The notes under the pieces: generated by a model
The model's database searches: none
What the model was told of the DNA's origin: nothing
What the model saw: only the letters and a program-made list of their open reading frames with translations
Origin: Thermoflexales bacterium
GTDB lineage: Bacteria; Chloroflexota; Anaerolineae; Fen-1058
DNA length: 8,575 bases
Direction of reading: 5' to 3'
NCBI GenBank assembly: GCA_030834835.1
Contig: JAUQXD010000685.1
Location: forward strand, 1-8,575
Shown here: one piece after another, positions 1 to 6,458 of the stretch
How positions within the stretch are numbered: position 1 is the stretch's first letter
How the letters are laid out: every line of letters begins with the position of its first letter
Made by a program: the position numbers and the translations under genes

Positions 1-623
1 GGCGAACAGTCGAGCAGATTGATCGGGTCGGCGATCATGCGCGCTTTGTCGAACATCGCCTGCGTCAGTTCGTAGTGCATCATCGCATACGGGTTATTCA
101 TCGCGTTGTGGTGCGCGTTGATGGGGAAGGGGGCAAAGTCGCTGTGCGGCACTTTGTATTCATACATGTAGCGCTGCATCAACTGCGCGTTGATGGCGAC
201 GAAGGTGTCACCCACGGCCGATTCCCAGTCGGAATCCGACGCGCTGACCAGTCCCGCCGTGATCTCTTCGCCGGGATGATCCGTCATCTTTTCCACACCG
301 CACACCAGCGCGAAGTTGATTTGCCCGCTGGCGACGGCCAGATACGCTTCGCGAAAGGCCGCGCCGCCCGATGAGCACGCGGCTTCGACTTTGACCGCCT
401 CGATGCCGCGCAAGCCCACTTCGTCGGTCAACAAACCCGACAGGAGATCCTGCCCCGACAGCGTGCTGGATAGCATGTTGCCGACGTACACACTCTCGAT
501 CTGTTCGGCGTGCGCGTCTTGCAGCGCGGCCAGCATCGCATCGACCGCCAGAAAATAGATCGGTTTGTCCCACCGATCGCCGATCGGCACCTGGCCGATC
601 CCGATGATACTTACGTCTCGCAT
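1..623 (-). CDS. Archaeal-type thiolase (acetyl-CoA acetyltransferase-like), C-terminus outside window
   Basis: The 207 visible residues begin MRDVSIIGIGQVPIG and run off the left edge; thiolases are usually about 390 residues, so roughly the second half is missing. The acylated cysteine of the thiolase fold is visible as Cys83 in VEAACSSGGAAF, followed by the family-like segment FALVCGVEKMTD (about 104-115). The catalytic His and second Cys would lie beyond the edge. Thiolases join or cleave acyl-CoA units in the cytoplasm. The sequence style matches the archaeal-type thiolases often encoded beside HMG-CoA synthase and a DUF35 zinc-ribbon protein; that pairing cannot be checked here and the exact substrate is unknown. 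The ATG at 621-623 is preceded by AGAGGA at 628-633 (spacing 4), a good ribosome binding site. It follows the methyltransferase gene on the same strand with a 120-bp gap. Confidence 0.9.
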   Translation of the reverse strand, partial: MRDVSIIGIGQVPIGDRWDKPIYFLAVDAMLAALQDAHAEQIESVYVGNMLSSTLSGQDLLSGLLTDEVGLRGIEAVKVEAACSSGGAAFREAYLAVASGQINFALVCGVEKMTDHPGEEITAGLVSASDSDWESAVGDTFVAINAQLMQRYMYEYKVPHSDFAPFPINAHHNAMNNPYAMMHYELTQAMFDKARMIADPINLLDCS

Positions 624-638
624 AATGTCCTCTTGAAC

Positions 639-665
639 CACGGATTACACGGATTTCGCGGATGA
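639..665. repeat. Three tandem 9-bp units (CACGGATTA-like)
   Basis: CACGGATTA (639-647), CACGGATTT (648-656) and CGCGGATGA (657-665) lie head to tail just upstream of the thiolase start. An inverted partial copy, AATTCCGTG, follows at 673-681. From memory, strings of this type (CACGGATTNCACGGATT) are dispersed in intergenic regions of many unrelated bacterial genomes, but I could not check copy number here. No function is visible. Confidence 0.6.
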
Positions 666-695
666 TGAGTGGAATTCCGTGTTGATTGTTGTTGG

Positions 696-720
696 ATGCC
701 CGACAGAAGCATTCGGGCAT
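696..720 (-). terminator. Hairpin downstream of the methyltransferase gene
   Basis: ATGCCCGA (696-703) and TCGGGCAT (713-720) form a perfect 8-bp stem with a 9-nt loop, 23 nt past the methyltransferase stop codon on the minus strand. No T tract follows in that direction, so it is at best a weak or Rho-assisted terminator, or an mRNA 3'-end stabiliser. Confidence 0.35.
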
Positions 721-743
721 GACGCGACTATTGCACTATCAGA

Positions 744-1436
744 CTAAACGACCTTCCACCAGATGCCCGTACATTCTGGCACGATGTCCCAGTGCTTATC
801 TCGAATTTCCTGCTCGAATCGTTCACCGAAGAAAAAGCCTAAGCCTTCAACGGCCTCGTCCACCGAAGCGAATTGATAATCGGTGCGAATGGACTTGTGC
901 TGGAAGCCTAAATCCTGCTCCAGAAAATCGTAGTAATCGGGATAGAGCCGCGCGGGTTCGATGTAACCGGTACCCAGCGTCTCGATGATGATCAACGCGC
1001 CGCCCGGCCGCAGCACGCGCTGCATCTCGCCGATGGCCTGTCGGAGCGCGCCCTGCCAATCGGGTACGAACTTGGACGACAGGTAGCCGATTGTCCAGCC
1101 GGCGATGGCGATGTCTGCGCACCGATCGGGCAGAGGGGCATGTCGGTGATCGGCGACGGCGATCTGCCACTTTAGGCTGTTGATTTGCCGAAGTTTATCG
1201 GCGGCAACGGCCAGCATGGCGGCCGAAGCGTCGAGGGCGATGATCGATCGGGCGGTGGGGGCCGCCAGGTCGGTCAATCGACCGGTGCCTGCGCCCCATT
1301 CGACCCAGTCGGCCTGATCGAACGATCGGATGGCCGAGAGCGCTGTACCCAGATAGTGTTGGTAATCTTCGTGATTGACCAGATTCTCATACTGCCGGGC
1401 CTGTTCGCGATAAATCGCCATTTGATCGGGCGGCAT
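744..1436 (-). CDS. Class I SAM-dependent methyltransferase
   Basis: A 230-residue protein with the Rossmann-fold methyltransferase signatures in order: motif I VEWGAGTGRL (45-54), the acidic residue ending strand 2 in IIALDAS (D69), motif IV region ADIAIAGWTIGYL (107-119), and the post-motif RVLRPGGALIIIETLG (140-155). These bind S-adenosylmethionine. The layout is that of the Methyltransf_11/25 small-molecule methyltransferases. The acceptor substrate cannot be told, and the aromatic-rich C-terminal part (164-227) is presumably the acceptor lid. The start chosen is ATG at 1434-1436 because GGAGG lies 5 nt upstream on the minus strand; an in-frame ATG 45 nt further upstream would begin inside the probable -10 box and is rejected. 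It is probably transcribed from the promoter at 1472-1499. Confidence 0.9.
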   Translation of the reverse strand: MPPDQMAIYREQARQYENLVNHEDYQHYLGTALSAIRSFDQADWVEWGAGTGRLTDLAAPTARSIIALDASAAMLAVAADKLRQINSLKWQIAVADHRHAPLPDRCADIAIAGWTIGYLSSKFVPDWQGALRQAIGEMQRVLRPGGALIIIETLGTGYIEPARLYPDYYDFLEQDLGFQHKSIRTDYQFASVDEAVEGLGFFFGERFEQEIRDKHWDIVPECTGIWWKVV

Positions 1437-1471
1437 GTCAGCCTCCATTAAGCTGGCGTTAATCGGGCTGT

Positions 1472-1499
1472 AGTATAACACAAGGAGGTATCTTGTCGC
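1472..1499 (-). promoter_or_regulatory. Sigma-70-like promoter for the methyltransferase gene
   Basis: Read on the minus strand: -35 GCGACA (1499-1494, 4 of 6 matches), 16-bp spacer, -10 TATACT (1477-1472, 5 of 6 matches). Transcription would start near 1466, giving a leader of about 30 nt before the ATG at 1436. Confidence 0.55.
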
Positions 1500-1521
1500 G
1501 CCTGAGTGGGTGTGTTAGAAT
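1493..1521 (+). promoter_or_regulatory. Sigma-70-like promoter for the first S41 peptidase gene
   Basis: -35 TTGTCG (1493-1498, 4 of 6), 17-bp spacer, -10 TAGAAT (1516-1521, 5 of 6). The predicted start near 1528 leaves only about 15 nt before the GTG at 1543. Its -35 box physically overlaps the -35 box of the divergent methyltransferase promoter. Confidence 0.5.
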
Positions 1522-1542
1522 CGCCTACACTTCAGGTCGAAA

Positions 1543-2727
1543 GTGAGTGCCGTGCGATTATCATTCCGGCGTGCCGCCGGGATTTTGCTTATTGGGCTAT
1601 TGATCGAGGCCGGTTTCGTGGCGGGGCTGCTGCTTGCGCCGACGTTGCTGCCCGTCTCGCCGTTGAAGTTGGGCGGCAGCAGTCCAACCGATCTGTATGG
1701 CGAGGCCTGGGACGCGGCGGAGCGCTCGTTTTACGGACAGGTGCCGTCGGAAACCGTGCGGACTTACGGCGCGATCCGCGGCATGCTTCAGGCGTACAAC
1801 GATCCGTACACCTCGTTCTTCGAGCCGCCCGCCACCCAGCAGCAAAGCCAGCAGTTGGCGGGCAAATTCGGCGGCATCGGCTCGACCGTGCGGCGCGAAA
1901 CGGATGGCCGCATCGTGTTGTCGCCGTTTCCCGATCGGCCGGCAGCGCACGCCGGTGTGCAAGACGGCGACGTGCTCGTTAAAGTCGATGCGCAGGCCAT
2001 TACGCCCGATATGACTTTCGACGTCATCTCGCAGTTGTTGCGCGGCGAAGTGGGCACGCCGGTCACGATCGGGGTGCTGCGCGAGACGCGCGCCCTGACG
2101 TTTACCATCACGCGCGCCGAGATCAGTGTGCCATCGGTGACGTGGCGCGTGCTCGGCGAAGCGCCGTCGATCGGCTACGTGGCGATCAGCATTTTTGCGC
2201 AGCCCACCAAAGACGAGTTGGTGCGCGCCATCGACGATTTGAGGTCTAAAGGCGCGACAAAGTTGATTCTCGATTTGCGCGACAATGGCGGCGGCCTGCT
2301 GGACTCGGCCATCGATGTCTCCAGCCAGTTTGTCGATGGCCTCGTCGTGATCGAAGCGCGGCGGACCGGCGGCGATCGCAATTTCAACGCCAGCTCGACC
2401 GGCGCAGCGCGCGACCTGCCAATCGCGGTGCTGGTCAACGGCAGCACGGCCAGTGCGTCAGAAATAGTGGCGGGCGCGATTCAGGATCGGCAGCGCGGCA
2501 AATTGATCGGCGATCAGACTTACGGCAAAGGCTCGGTGCAAAACATCCTGCCGCTGTCCGATGGTTCGTCGCTGCACGTGACGGTGGCGCAGTGGCTTAC
2601 GCCGAGTCGGCGGCAAATCACGGGCAAGGGCCTGACGCCCGATGTGCTGGTCGGTCGCAGCCCGGATGATGTGAATGCGGGGCGTGATCCCCAGTTGATG
2701 AAGGCAATAGAAGAATTGACAAAGTAA
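1543..2727 (+). CDS. S41 family C-terminal processing peptidase (Ctp/Prc-like), first of two
   Basis: A 394-residue membrane-anchored serine protease that should cleave substrate proteins from their C-termini outside the cytoplasm. Order of parts: hydrophobic signal anchor (about 11-37), the YNDPYTSFF segment typical of the family (85-93), a PDZ domain (about 108-190) for C-terminus recognition, then the peptidase core (about 205-370) with LILDLRDNGGG (241-251). The Ser/Lys/Gln triad of the family is complete: Ser304 in TASASE, Lys329 in YGKGS, Gln333. Length is normal. The start is GTG at 1543: a TAG lies in frame at 1516, no ATG is available, and AGG at 1534-1536 is a modest ribosome binding site. 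A paralogue follows after 31 nt, so the two are probably co-transcribed. Confidence 0.96.
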   Translation: MSAVRLSFRRAAGILLIGLLIEAGFVAGLLLAPTLLPVSPLKLGGSSPTDLYGEAWDAAERSFYGQVPSETVRTYGAIRGMLQAYNDPYTSFFEPPATQQQSQQLAGKFGGIGSTVRRETDGRIVLSPFPDRPAAHAGVQDGDVLVKVDAQAITPDMTFDVISQLLRGEVGTPVTIGVLRETRALTFTITRAEISVPSVTWRVLGEAPSIGYVAISIFAQPTKDELVRAIDDLRSKGATKLILDLRDNGGGLLDSAIDVSSQFVDGLVVIEARRTGGDRNFNASSTGAARDLPIAVLVNGSTASASEIVAGAIQDRQRGKLIGDQTYGKGSVQNILPLSDGSSLHVTVAQWLTPSRRQITGKGLTPDVLVGRSPDDVNAGRDPQLMKAIEELTK

Positions 2728-2745
2728 CGCGCCGCAAGCGGCGCG
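2728..2745 (+). other. GC-rich hairpin between the two S41 genes
   Basis: CGCGCCGC (2728-2735) and GCGGCGCG (2738-2745) are perfect inverted arms around AA; the physical loop is probably CAAG. It starts at the base after the first stop codon and ends 3 nt before the AGGGAG ribosome binding site (2749-2754) of the next gene. There is no T run, so it is more likely an mRNA-processing or stabilising element than a terminator. Confidence 0.6.
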
Positions 2746-2758
2746 GCCAGGGAGATGC

Positions 2759-4030
2759 ATGGATAATTCAGGTCGAAGATTACTGATAGGCTTAATGGCG
2801 GTGATTCTGGCGGTGGCGATTGGCTCGGCCGGCTTTATGCTGGGCTACGCGGCCAGCGGCGGGGCGGCGGTCAGCGCCAAACCGATTGATTTACCGGTCT
2901 CTGCGCGGCCTACCGCCGCGCCCGCCTCGACTGATGCGCCGGCGGCCGAGGCGCCCGCTACCAGTTCGCCGCAAGATGAGCAAGCGGAATTCCAGATATT
3001 CTGGGAAGCCTGGCAGACGCTCAAAGCCGAGTATTACGGCGACGATTTGCCCGATGCGCAGAACCTGGCTTACAACGCCATTCGCGGTGTGATCTTCGGG
3101 CTGGAGGATCAATTCACCTCGTTCGTCACGCCGCAGGCTGCCAGGATCAACGAGGAGAATGCCACCGGCTCGTTCAGCGGTATCGGGGCGGTTGTGAATC
3201 TGAACCGGCAGCGCGTCCTGCAGATCGTGCGCATCTACGCCGATTCCCCGGCTGAAAAGAGCGGGCTGAAAGCCGGCGACCTGATCATCAAAGTCGACGG
3301 GGAAGAGATGATCGGCGAAGACATCGACACCCAGGTCTCGAAAGTGCGCGGCCCCGAAGGCTCCCAGGTGATGCTGACGATCGTGCGCGGCGAGGATGTG
3401 CCGTTTGACGTGGAAGTGACGCGCGCCAGGATCGAGATCAAACTGGTTGAATCCAAAATGATCGACAATGTGGCTTATGTGTCACTCGCCAATTTTAGTT
3501 CCTCGACCACAGCCCAGGAACTTCAGGCAGCCATTCAGCAACTGCTGGCGAACAAGCCGGCGGGTCTAATCCTCGATTTGCGCGGCAATCCGGGCGGCTT
3601 CCTCGATCAAGCCGTGGCTGTATCCGACATTTTCTTGAATGACGGCGTGGTGTTGTATGAGCGCACCAGGAGCGGCGATGACCGCGTATTCCGTTCGGAC
3701 AACGACGGCGTAGCACAGGACGTGCCGCTGGTCGTGCTGGTCAACGTCGGCTCAGCCAGCGCGTCCGAAATCGTCGCCGGGGCCATTCAAGACCGGGGGC
3801 GGGGAAAACTCATCGGGGAGAAGTCGTTTGGCAAAGGCTCAGTTCAGCAAATCAACCGCCTTAGCGACGGCTCGCAACTGCGGGTGACCATCGCGCGCTG
3901 GTTTACGCCCAATGATCGGGCCATCCACGGCGAAGGGCTGGAGCCTGACATTACCGTCGAGGCCGGCGACGACCCCAAGATCGACACCCAACTCGATCGG
4001 GCGGTAGAGTACCTGACGACTGGCAAGTAG
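2759..4030 (+). CDS. S41 family C-terminal processing peptidase (Ctp/Prc-like), second of two
   Basis: A 423-residue paralogue of the preceding protease. It has an N-terminal hydrophobic anchor (about 8-30), an Ala/Pro/Ser-rich linker (about 46-72), a conserved GLEDQFTSFVTP segment (114-125), a PDZ domain (about 137-222) and the peptidase core (about 235-400) with LILDLRGNPGG (270-280). The catalytic triad is Ser334 in GSASASE, Lys359 in FGKGS and Gln363. The catalytic block SASEIVAGAIQDR is identical in the two proteins, which points to tandem duplication with divergence of linker and PDZ, perhaps for different substrates. AGGGAG at 2749-2754 precedes the ATG. In E. coli the family member Prc/Tsp degrades ssrA-tagged proteins in the periplasm, relevant because smpB follows and ssrA is nearby; that role here is inference. 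Confidence 0.96.
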   Translation: MDNSGRRLLIGLMAVILAVAIGSAGFMLGYAASGGAAVSAKPIDLPVSARPTAAPASTDAPAAEAPATSSPQDEQAEFQIFWEAWQTLKAEYYGDDLPDAQNLAYNAIRGVIFGLEDQFTSFVTPQAARINEENATGSFSGIGAVVNLNRQRVLQIVRIYADSPAEKSGLKAGDLIIKVDGEEMIGEDIDTQVSKVRGPEGSQVMLTIVRGEDVPFDVEVTRARIEIKLVESKMIDNVAYVSLANFSSSTTAQELQAAIQQLLANKPAGLILDLRGNPGGFLDQAVAVSDIFLNDGVVLYERTRSGDDRVFRSDNDGVAQDVPLVVLVNVGSASASEIVAGAIQDRGRGKLIGEKSFGKGSVQQINRLSDGSQLRVTIARWFTPNDRAIHGEGLEPDITVEAGDDPKIDTQLDRAVEYLTTGK

Positions 4031-4039
4031 CCTGGTGTC

Positions 4040-4079
4040 AAAAAGACACAGAGTCCGGTATCGACTCTGTGTCTTTTTT
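4040..4079 (+). terminator. Strong intrinsic terminator after the S41 pair
   Basis: A perfect 16-bp inverted repeat (4040-4055 with 4063-4078) around a 7-nt loop; core arms GACACAGAGTC and GACTCTGTGTC, flanked by A5 on the left and T6 on the right. The A and T tracts let it work in both directions. It begins 10 nt after the stop codon at 4030. Confidence 0.93.
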
Positions 4080-4089
4080 GTGATATACT
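4061..4089 (+). promoter_or_regulatory. Candidate smpB promoter overlapping the terminator
   Basis: -10 TATACT (4084-4089, 5 of 6) with a 17-bp spacer to TCGACT (4061-4066, 4 of 6). The -35 box sits in the loop and right arm of the terminator hairpin. The start would be near 4096, giving a leader of about 28 nt. A second AT-rich hexamer, TATAAA (4105-4110), has no good -35. Confidence 0.5.
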
Positions 4090-4123
4090 TATGCCGCAGT
4101 GCGTTATAAACGGATAAAGATCG

Positions 4124-4597
4124 ATGGCTAAACCAGCTGATTCCGACATCAAAATCATGGCGACCAACCGCAAGGCCAGCCACGACTACACGCTCGAAGA
4201 CCGCTTCGAGGCGGGGGTGGCGCTGTTGGGCACCGAGATCAAGTCCATCCGGGCCGGGCAGGCCAACTTGCGCGAGGGCTACGTCCAGCCGCGCGGCTCC
4301 GACCTGTACCTGGTCAACACCCACATCTCGGTCTACGAGCCGGCGGGCCGCACGGGGCACGATCCGCTCCGGCCGCGCAAACTGCTGTTGCACCGCAAAG
4401 AAATCGCCAAAATCCTGACGAAGTTGAGCGAGCGCGGCTACACGCTGATCCCGCTGAAAATCTACCTCAAACACGGACTGGCCAAGGTCGAGATTGCCCT
4501 GGCGCGCGGCAAACGCCAGTACGACAAACGGCAGGCGATTGCCGAACGCGACGCCAACCGGCAGATCGATCGCACGCTCAAAGGAAACTCCGGATGA
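4124..4597 (+). CDS. smpB: SsrA-binding protein SmpB
   Basis: A 157-residue cytoplasmic RNA-binding protein that holds the tRNA-like domain of tmRNA and delivers it to stalled ribosomes for trans-translation. Family landmarks in order: NRKASHDY (16-23), GTEIKSIRAGQANLREGYV (36-54), the central HDPLRPRKLLLHRKEI (83-98), GLAKVEIALARGKRQYDKR (123-141) and a basic C-terminal tail (AERDANRQIDRTLKGNSG) that in known SmpB proteins forms a helix in the empty mRNA channel. Length is typical. The ATG at 4124 is chosen because it keeps the usual short N-terminal extension before the ENRKA-like motif. The ribosome binding site is weak (GGATAAAG region). The ssrA gene for its RNA partner lies 1.9 kb downstream on the same strand. 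Confidence 0.97.
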   Translation: MAKPADSDIKIMATNRKASHDYTLEDRFEAGVALLGTEIKSIRAGQANLREGYVQPRGSDLYLVNTHISVYEPAGRTGHDPLRPRKLLLHRKEIAKILTKLSERGYTLIPLKIYLKHGLAKVEIALARGKRQYDKRQAIAERDANRQIDRTLKGNSG

Positions 4598-5442
4598 CGC
4601 TCGTGCTCGATCGCGCTCCAACGTCCGATCGGTTTTTGACGCCCGATGGCGCGCCGCTGACCTCGCTGGCCGCCGTCAATCAACTGCCGCTTGAACTGCG
4701 CGACGCGATCTACCGCACGCTCATCTTTGACGATTTGCTGGCGCGATACAACATCGATCGGGTTACGCTGCGCAATCCGTCGGGAGAGCGCGTCGTCATC
4801 ATCGATGCGTCGCCACGCATCGGCGCAGTGGAAATCAAAATCTGGCGGCAGTTGAGCGACCGAGACCCGGTAGTGTATTTTCAACTGGCGGATACCGCCA
4901 ACGATCAGCTGGCGGTGCTGCTGTTCGTGGTCAACGATCCAGACGCGCCGCGCTTCGATGTTGATCGCGATTGGGGCGGCGAGCCGACCAAATTCGGCAC
5001 ACTCACGCGCAATGTCCCGGTCGAAGTCGCCGCAATGCAGGCCGGGTTGGCGCCCGGACAGGTGCGGCACGGACTGCGGCTGTCGCGGGCGATGGCGCCG
5101 CTGGTGGAAAACTTCATTTCACGCCTGGGACACACGTATTACTTTCTGGAACCGTTGGCCTACCATACGGCGATTTTGTTTGAAAGTATGGGTTGCACGT
5201 ACAGCCAGGGCCGCGCAAAAATGGAATGGGTTCACCAGGCGTTTCAGCCGCCCGACGGCGAGTTATTCAAGCGACTGGACGGCTCGACGCCGTTTCGGCT
5301 GCCGGGGGCCGAGAAAACTGTGCGTGGTCGCTCGTGGGCCATTCAAGACGGCATCTTGACCGAGCCGTTCACCGACTTTCACATGTACAAACACATCGGC
5401 GTGGATGCGGGGATTTGCACGTTTCCAAACTATGTGTGGTAA
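4594..5442 (+). CDS. Conserved-looking hypothetical protein coupled to smpB
   Basis: A 282-residue protein I do not recognise. Its ATG overlaps the smpB stop (ATGA, 4594-4597), which implies translational coupling; AAGGAAA about 8 nt upstream can serve as ribosome binding site. No signal peptide, no convincing membrane segment and no cysteine cluster is visible, so it is probably a cytoplasmic soluble protein. The N-terminal half is mixed alpha/beta, with AVEIKIWRQ (78-86) and DPVVYFQLAD (91-100). The C-terminal half has an aromatic, charged stretch from HTYYFLEPLAYHTAILFESMG (180-200) through GRAKMEWVHQAF (206-217) and RLDGSTPFRLPG (227-238), the part most likely conserved. The YHTAILFESMG segment faintly recalls the end of GNAT acetyltransferase folds, but no acetyl-CoA loop is seen, so I assign no function. 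Confidence 0.82.
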   Translation: MTLVLDRAPTSDRFLTPDGAPLTSLAAVNQLPLELRDAIYRTLIFDDLLARYNIDRVTLRNPSGERVVIIDASPRIGAVEIKIWRQLSDRDPVVYFQLADTANDQLAVLLFVVNDPDAPRFDVDRDWGGEPTKFGTLTRNVPVEVAAMQAGLAPGQVRHGLRLSRAMAPLVENFISRLGHTYYFLEPLAYHTAILFESMGCTYSQGRAKMEWVHQAFQPPDGELFKRLDGSTPFRLPGAEKTVRGRSWAIQDGILTEPFTDFHMYKHIGVDAGICTFPNYVW

Positions 5443-5467
5443 GTGCGATGGTGGTTTAGTGAGACAC

Positions 5468-5542
5468 CTGCACTGCACCACGCTTGGCGGCCCACCCCGC
5501 CAAAGGCGGGGACATGGGCAACGCAGCGCGGTGCAAGTGTAG
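5468..5542. repeat. 75-nt near-palindrome in a convergent intergenic gap
   Basis: Nested arms pair in register: CTGCAC (5468-5473) with GTGTAG (5537-5542), TGCACC (5474-5479) with GGTGCA (5530-5535), CGCT (5481-5484) with AGCG (5525-5528), GCCCA (5490-5494) with TGGGC (5515-5519), and CCCCGCC (5495-5501) with GGCGGGG (5505-5511) around AAA. It starts 26 nt after the stop of the hypothetical gene. No T tract follows on either strand, so it looks more like a REP/MITE-type palindromic element than a classical terminator, although it could block transcription from both sides. Confidence 0.7.
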
Positions 5543-5546
5543 TGCG

Positions 5547-5577
5547 ATAATCAGGTAGTTCATTGAACACTGATTAT
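5547..5577 (-). terminator. AT-rich hairpin after the S51-like gene
   Basis: ATAATCAG (5547-5554) pairs with CTGATTAT (5570-5577), and inside it GTTCA (5558-5562) pairs with TGAAC (5564-5568). On the minus strand it begins 3 nt after the stop codon at 5581. Without a T run it is a possible 3'-end element rather than a proven terminator. Confidence 0.4.
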
Positions 5578-5580
5578 TGT

Positions 5581-6366
5581 TCATCGCAGTTCTTGCCAGC
5601 CAAATTTGACCCCTGTCGCAAATGCTTTTTCCTGTCCCTGCCGTCTCACCACCACGCGGCCTGTTCCAAACACCTCGCACGTTTGCGCCGCCAGATCGAA
5701 CAGGCACGCCGTGTTCTCATCGATGCCGAGGGTGGCAGCCGACGGCGGCAGCAGCGATTCCATTTCCTTCAAGCGTCGTCTGCCGATGAAGCAATAGCGC
5801 GTATCGAAGGCCGCGCCGCCTTCGCTGTTGTTCCAGTGCGGGGCGATGGCCAATTCAAGGCCGTATGTGCCGAGCAAATCCAGACCATCGACCCAATACG
5901 GATCGTGTCCGGCTTTGTAGAGTTCATATACGGGCACGACGTGGCGGCTGGCCGCAATCGCCGCCGAACTGGCTAGGACGATGTGCTTGCCCTGATTCAG
6001 CGTAGTGCGAAATGCTTCATGAATGGGCGAATCGATCCAGTTGCGTACGGCATACGTCGGGCTGCCGGGGCCGGAGAAAACGTAGTTGGCCGCCAGAATC
6101 TGATCGGCTGCGGCTTGAATCTGCTCAGGCGTGGCAAAACGGCGTGCTCTGAATGTCACCACACTCAATTCCTGCTGGAGATTCTGCTTGAAGTAGCCTA
6201 CCGCTTTGTCAGCCAGATCGCCGGCGTTCTCCTGGAAGCCTGCGGGTGTATCCAGAAAAATCGCGCGCAGCGGCTCGGCGATACGCGCCATCACCGCGCG
6301 ATGCGCCGGACTCAACCGCGCCGACATCTCGCCCGAACTCATCAACGTCAACGTCCCTAAAGTCAT
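5581..6366 (-). CDS. Peptidase S51 / cyanophycinase-like (type 1 glutamine amidotransferase fold) protein
   Basis: A 261-residue protein of the class I glutamine-amidotransferase-like fold shared by dipeptidase E (S51) and cyanophycinase. Visible marks: FLDTPAGFQENAGD (37-50), FSGPGSPTYAVRNW (97-110), the nucleophile-elbow position LASSAAIA (131-138, probable Ser134), the conserved APHWNNSEGG (175-184, His177) and GIDENTACLFD (214-224), which matches the GIDE-TA strand of S51 proteins. In most family members the elbow reads GxSAG; here both glycines are alanine, so catalytic activity is uncertain. Cytoplasmic, no signal peptide. The start is ATG at 6364-6366, with a G-rich GAGGCTGGGG stretch upstream as a poor ribosome binding site. 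A consensus extended -10 lies about 40 nt upstream. Substrate unknown; a short-peptide hydrolase role is only a family guess. Confidence 0.85.
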   Translation of the reverse strand: MTLGTLTLMSSGEMSARLSPAHRAVMARIAEPLRAIFLDTPAGFQENAGDLADKAVGYFKQNLQQELSVVTFRARRFATPEQIQAAADQILAANYVFSGPGSPTYAVRNWIDSPIHEAFRTTLNQGKHIVLASSAAIAASRHVVPVYELYKAGHDPYWVDGLDLLGTYGLELAIAPHWNNSEGGAAFDTRYCFIGRRRLKEMESLLPPSAATLGIDENTACLFDLAAQTCEVFGTGRVVVRRQGQEKAFATGVKFGWQELR

Positions 6367-6405
6367 GAAAGCCCCAGCCTCATTTCAAGATCAGATGCTT
6401 CAAAG

Positions 6406-6414
6406 ATTATAACA
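6406..6414 (-). promoter_or_regulatory. Extended -10 promoter for the S51-like gene
   Basis: On the minus strand TGTTATAAT (6414-6406) is a perfect extended -10 element (TGn plus TATAAT). The -35 region is poor (CAAACG at 17 bp), as is common with extended -10 promoters. The start would be near 6399, about 33 nt before the ATG. Confidence 0.6.
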
Positions 6415-6458
6415 CCCGCTTTGTCGTTCGTTTGTCATTTGTCATTGCTGAATTGCCA

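Noticed and set aside
208..720. 170-codon minus-strand frame overlapping the thiolase
   Set aside because: It is the thiolase read in another frame; the Arg/Gly-rich product lacks any motif while the thiolase frame has Cys83 and its flanking signature.
1437..1481. Upstream ATG (1481) as the start of the methyltransferase
   Set aside because: It lies beside the -10 box of the likely promoter and has no ribosome binding site, while GGAGG precedes the ATG at 1436.
3839..4621. Long open frame on the minus strand (260 codons) across the end of the second protease, the terminator and smpB
   Set aside because: It runs antisense through two certain genes and a perfect terminator, and its protein has no recognisable pattern; it is a by-product of high GC.
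4462..5070. 202-codon minus-strand frame opposite smpB and the hypothetical gene
   Set aside because: Arg-rich, compositionally odd translation, antisense to a gene coupled to smpB by ATGA overlap.
6420..6447. Repeated TTTGTC-type octamers that might be the edge of a repeat array
   Set aside because: Only about three short, imperfect units with no spacers; low-complexity AT-rich promoter DNA explains them.
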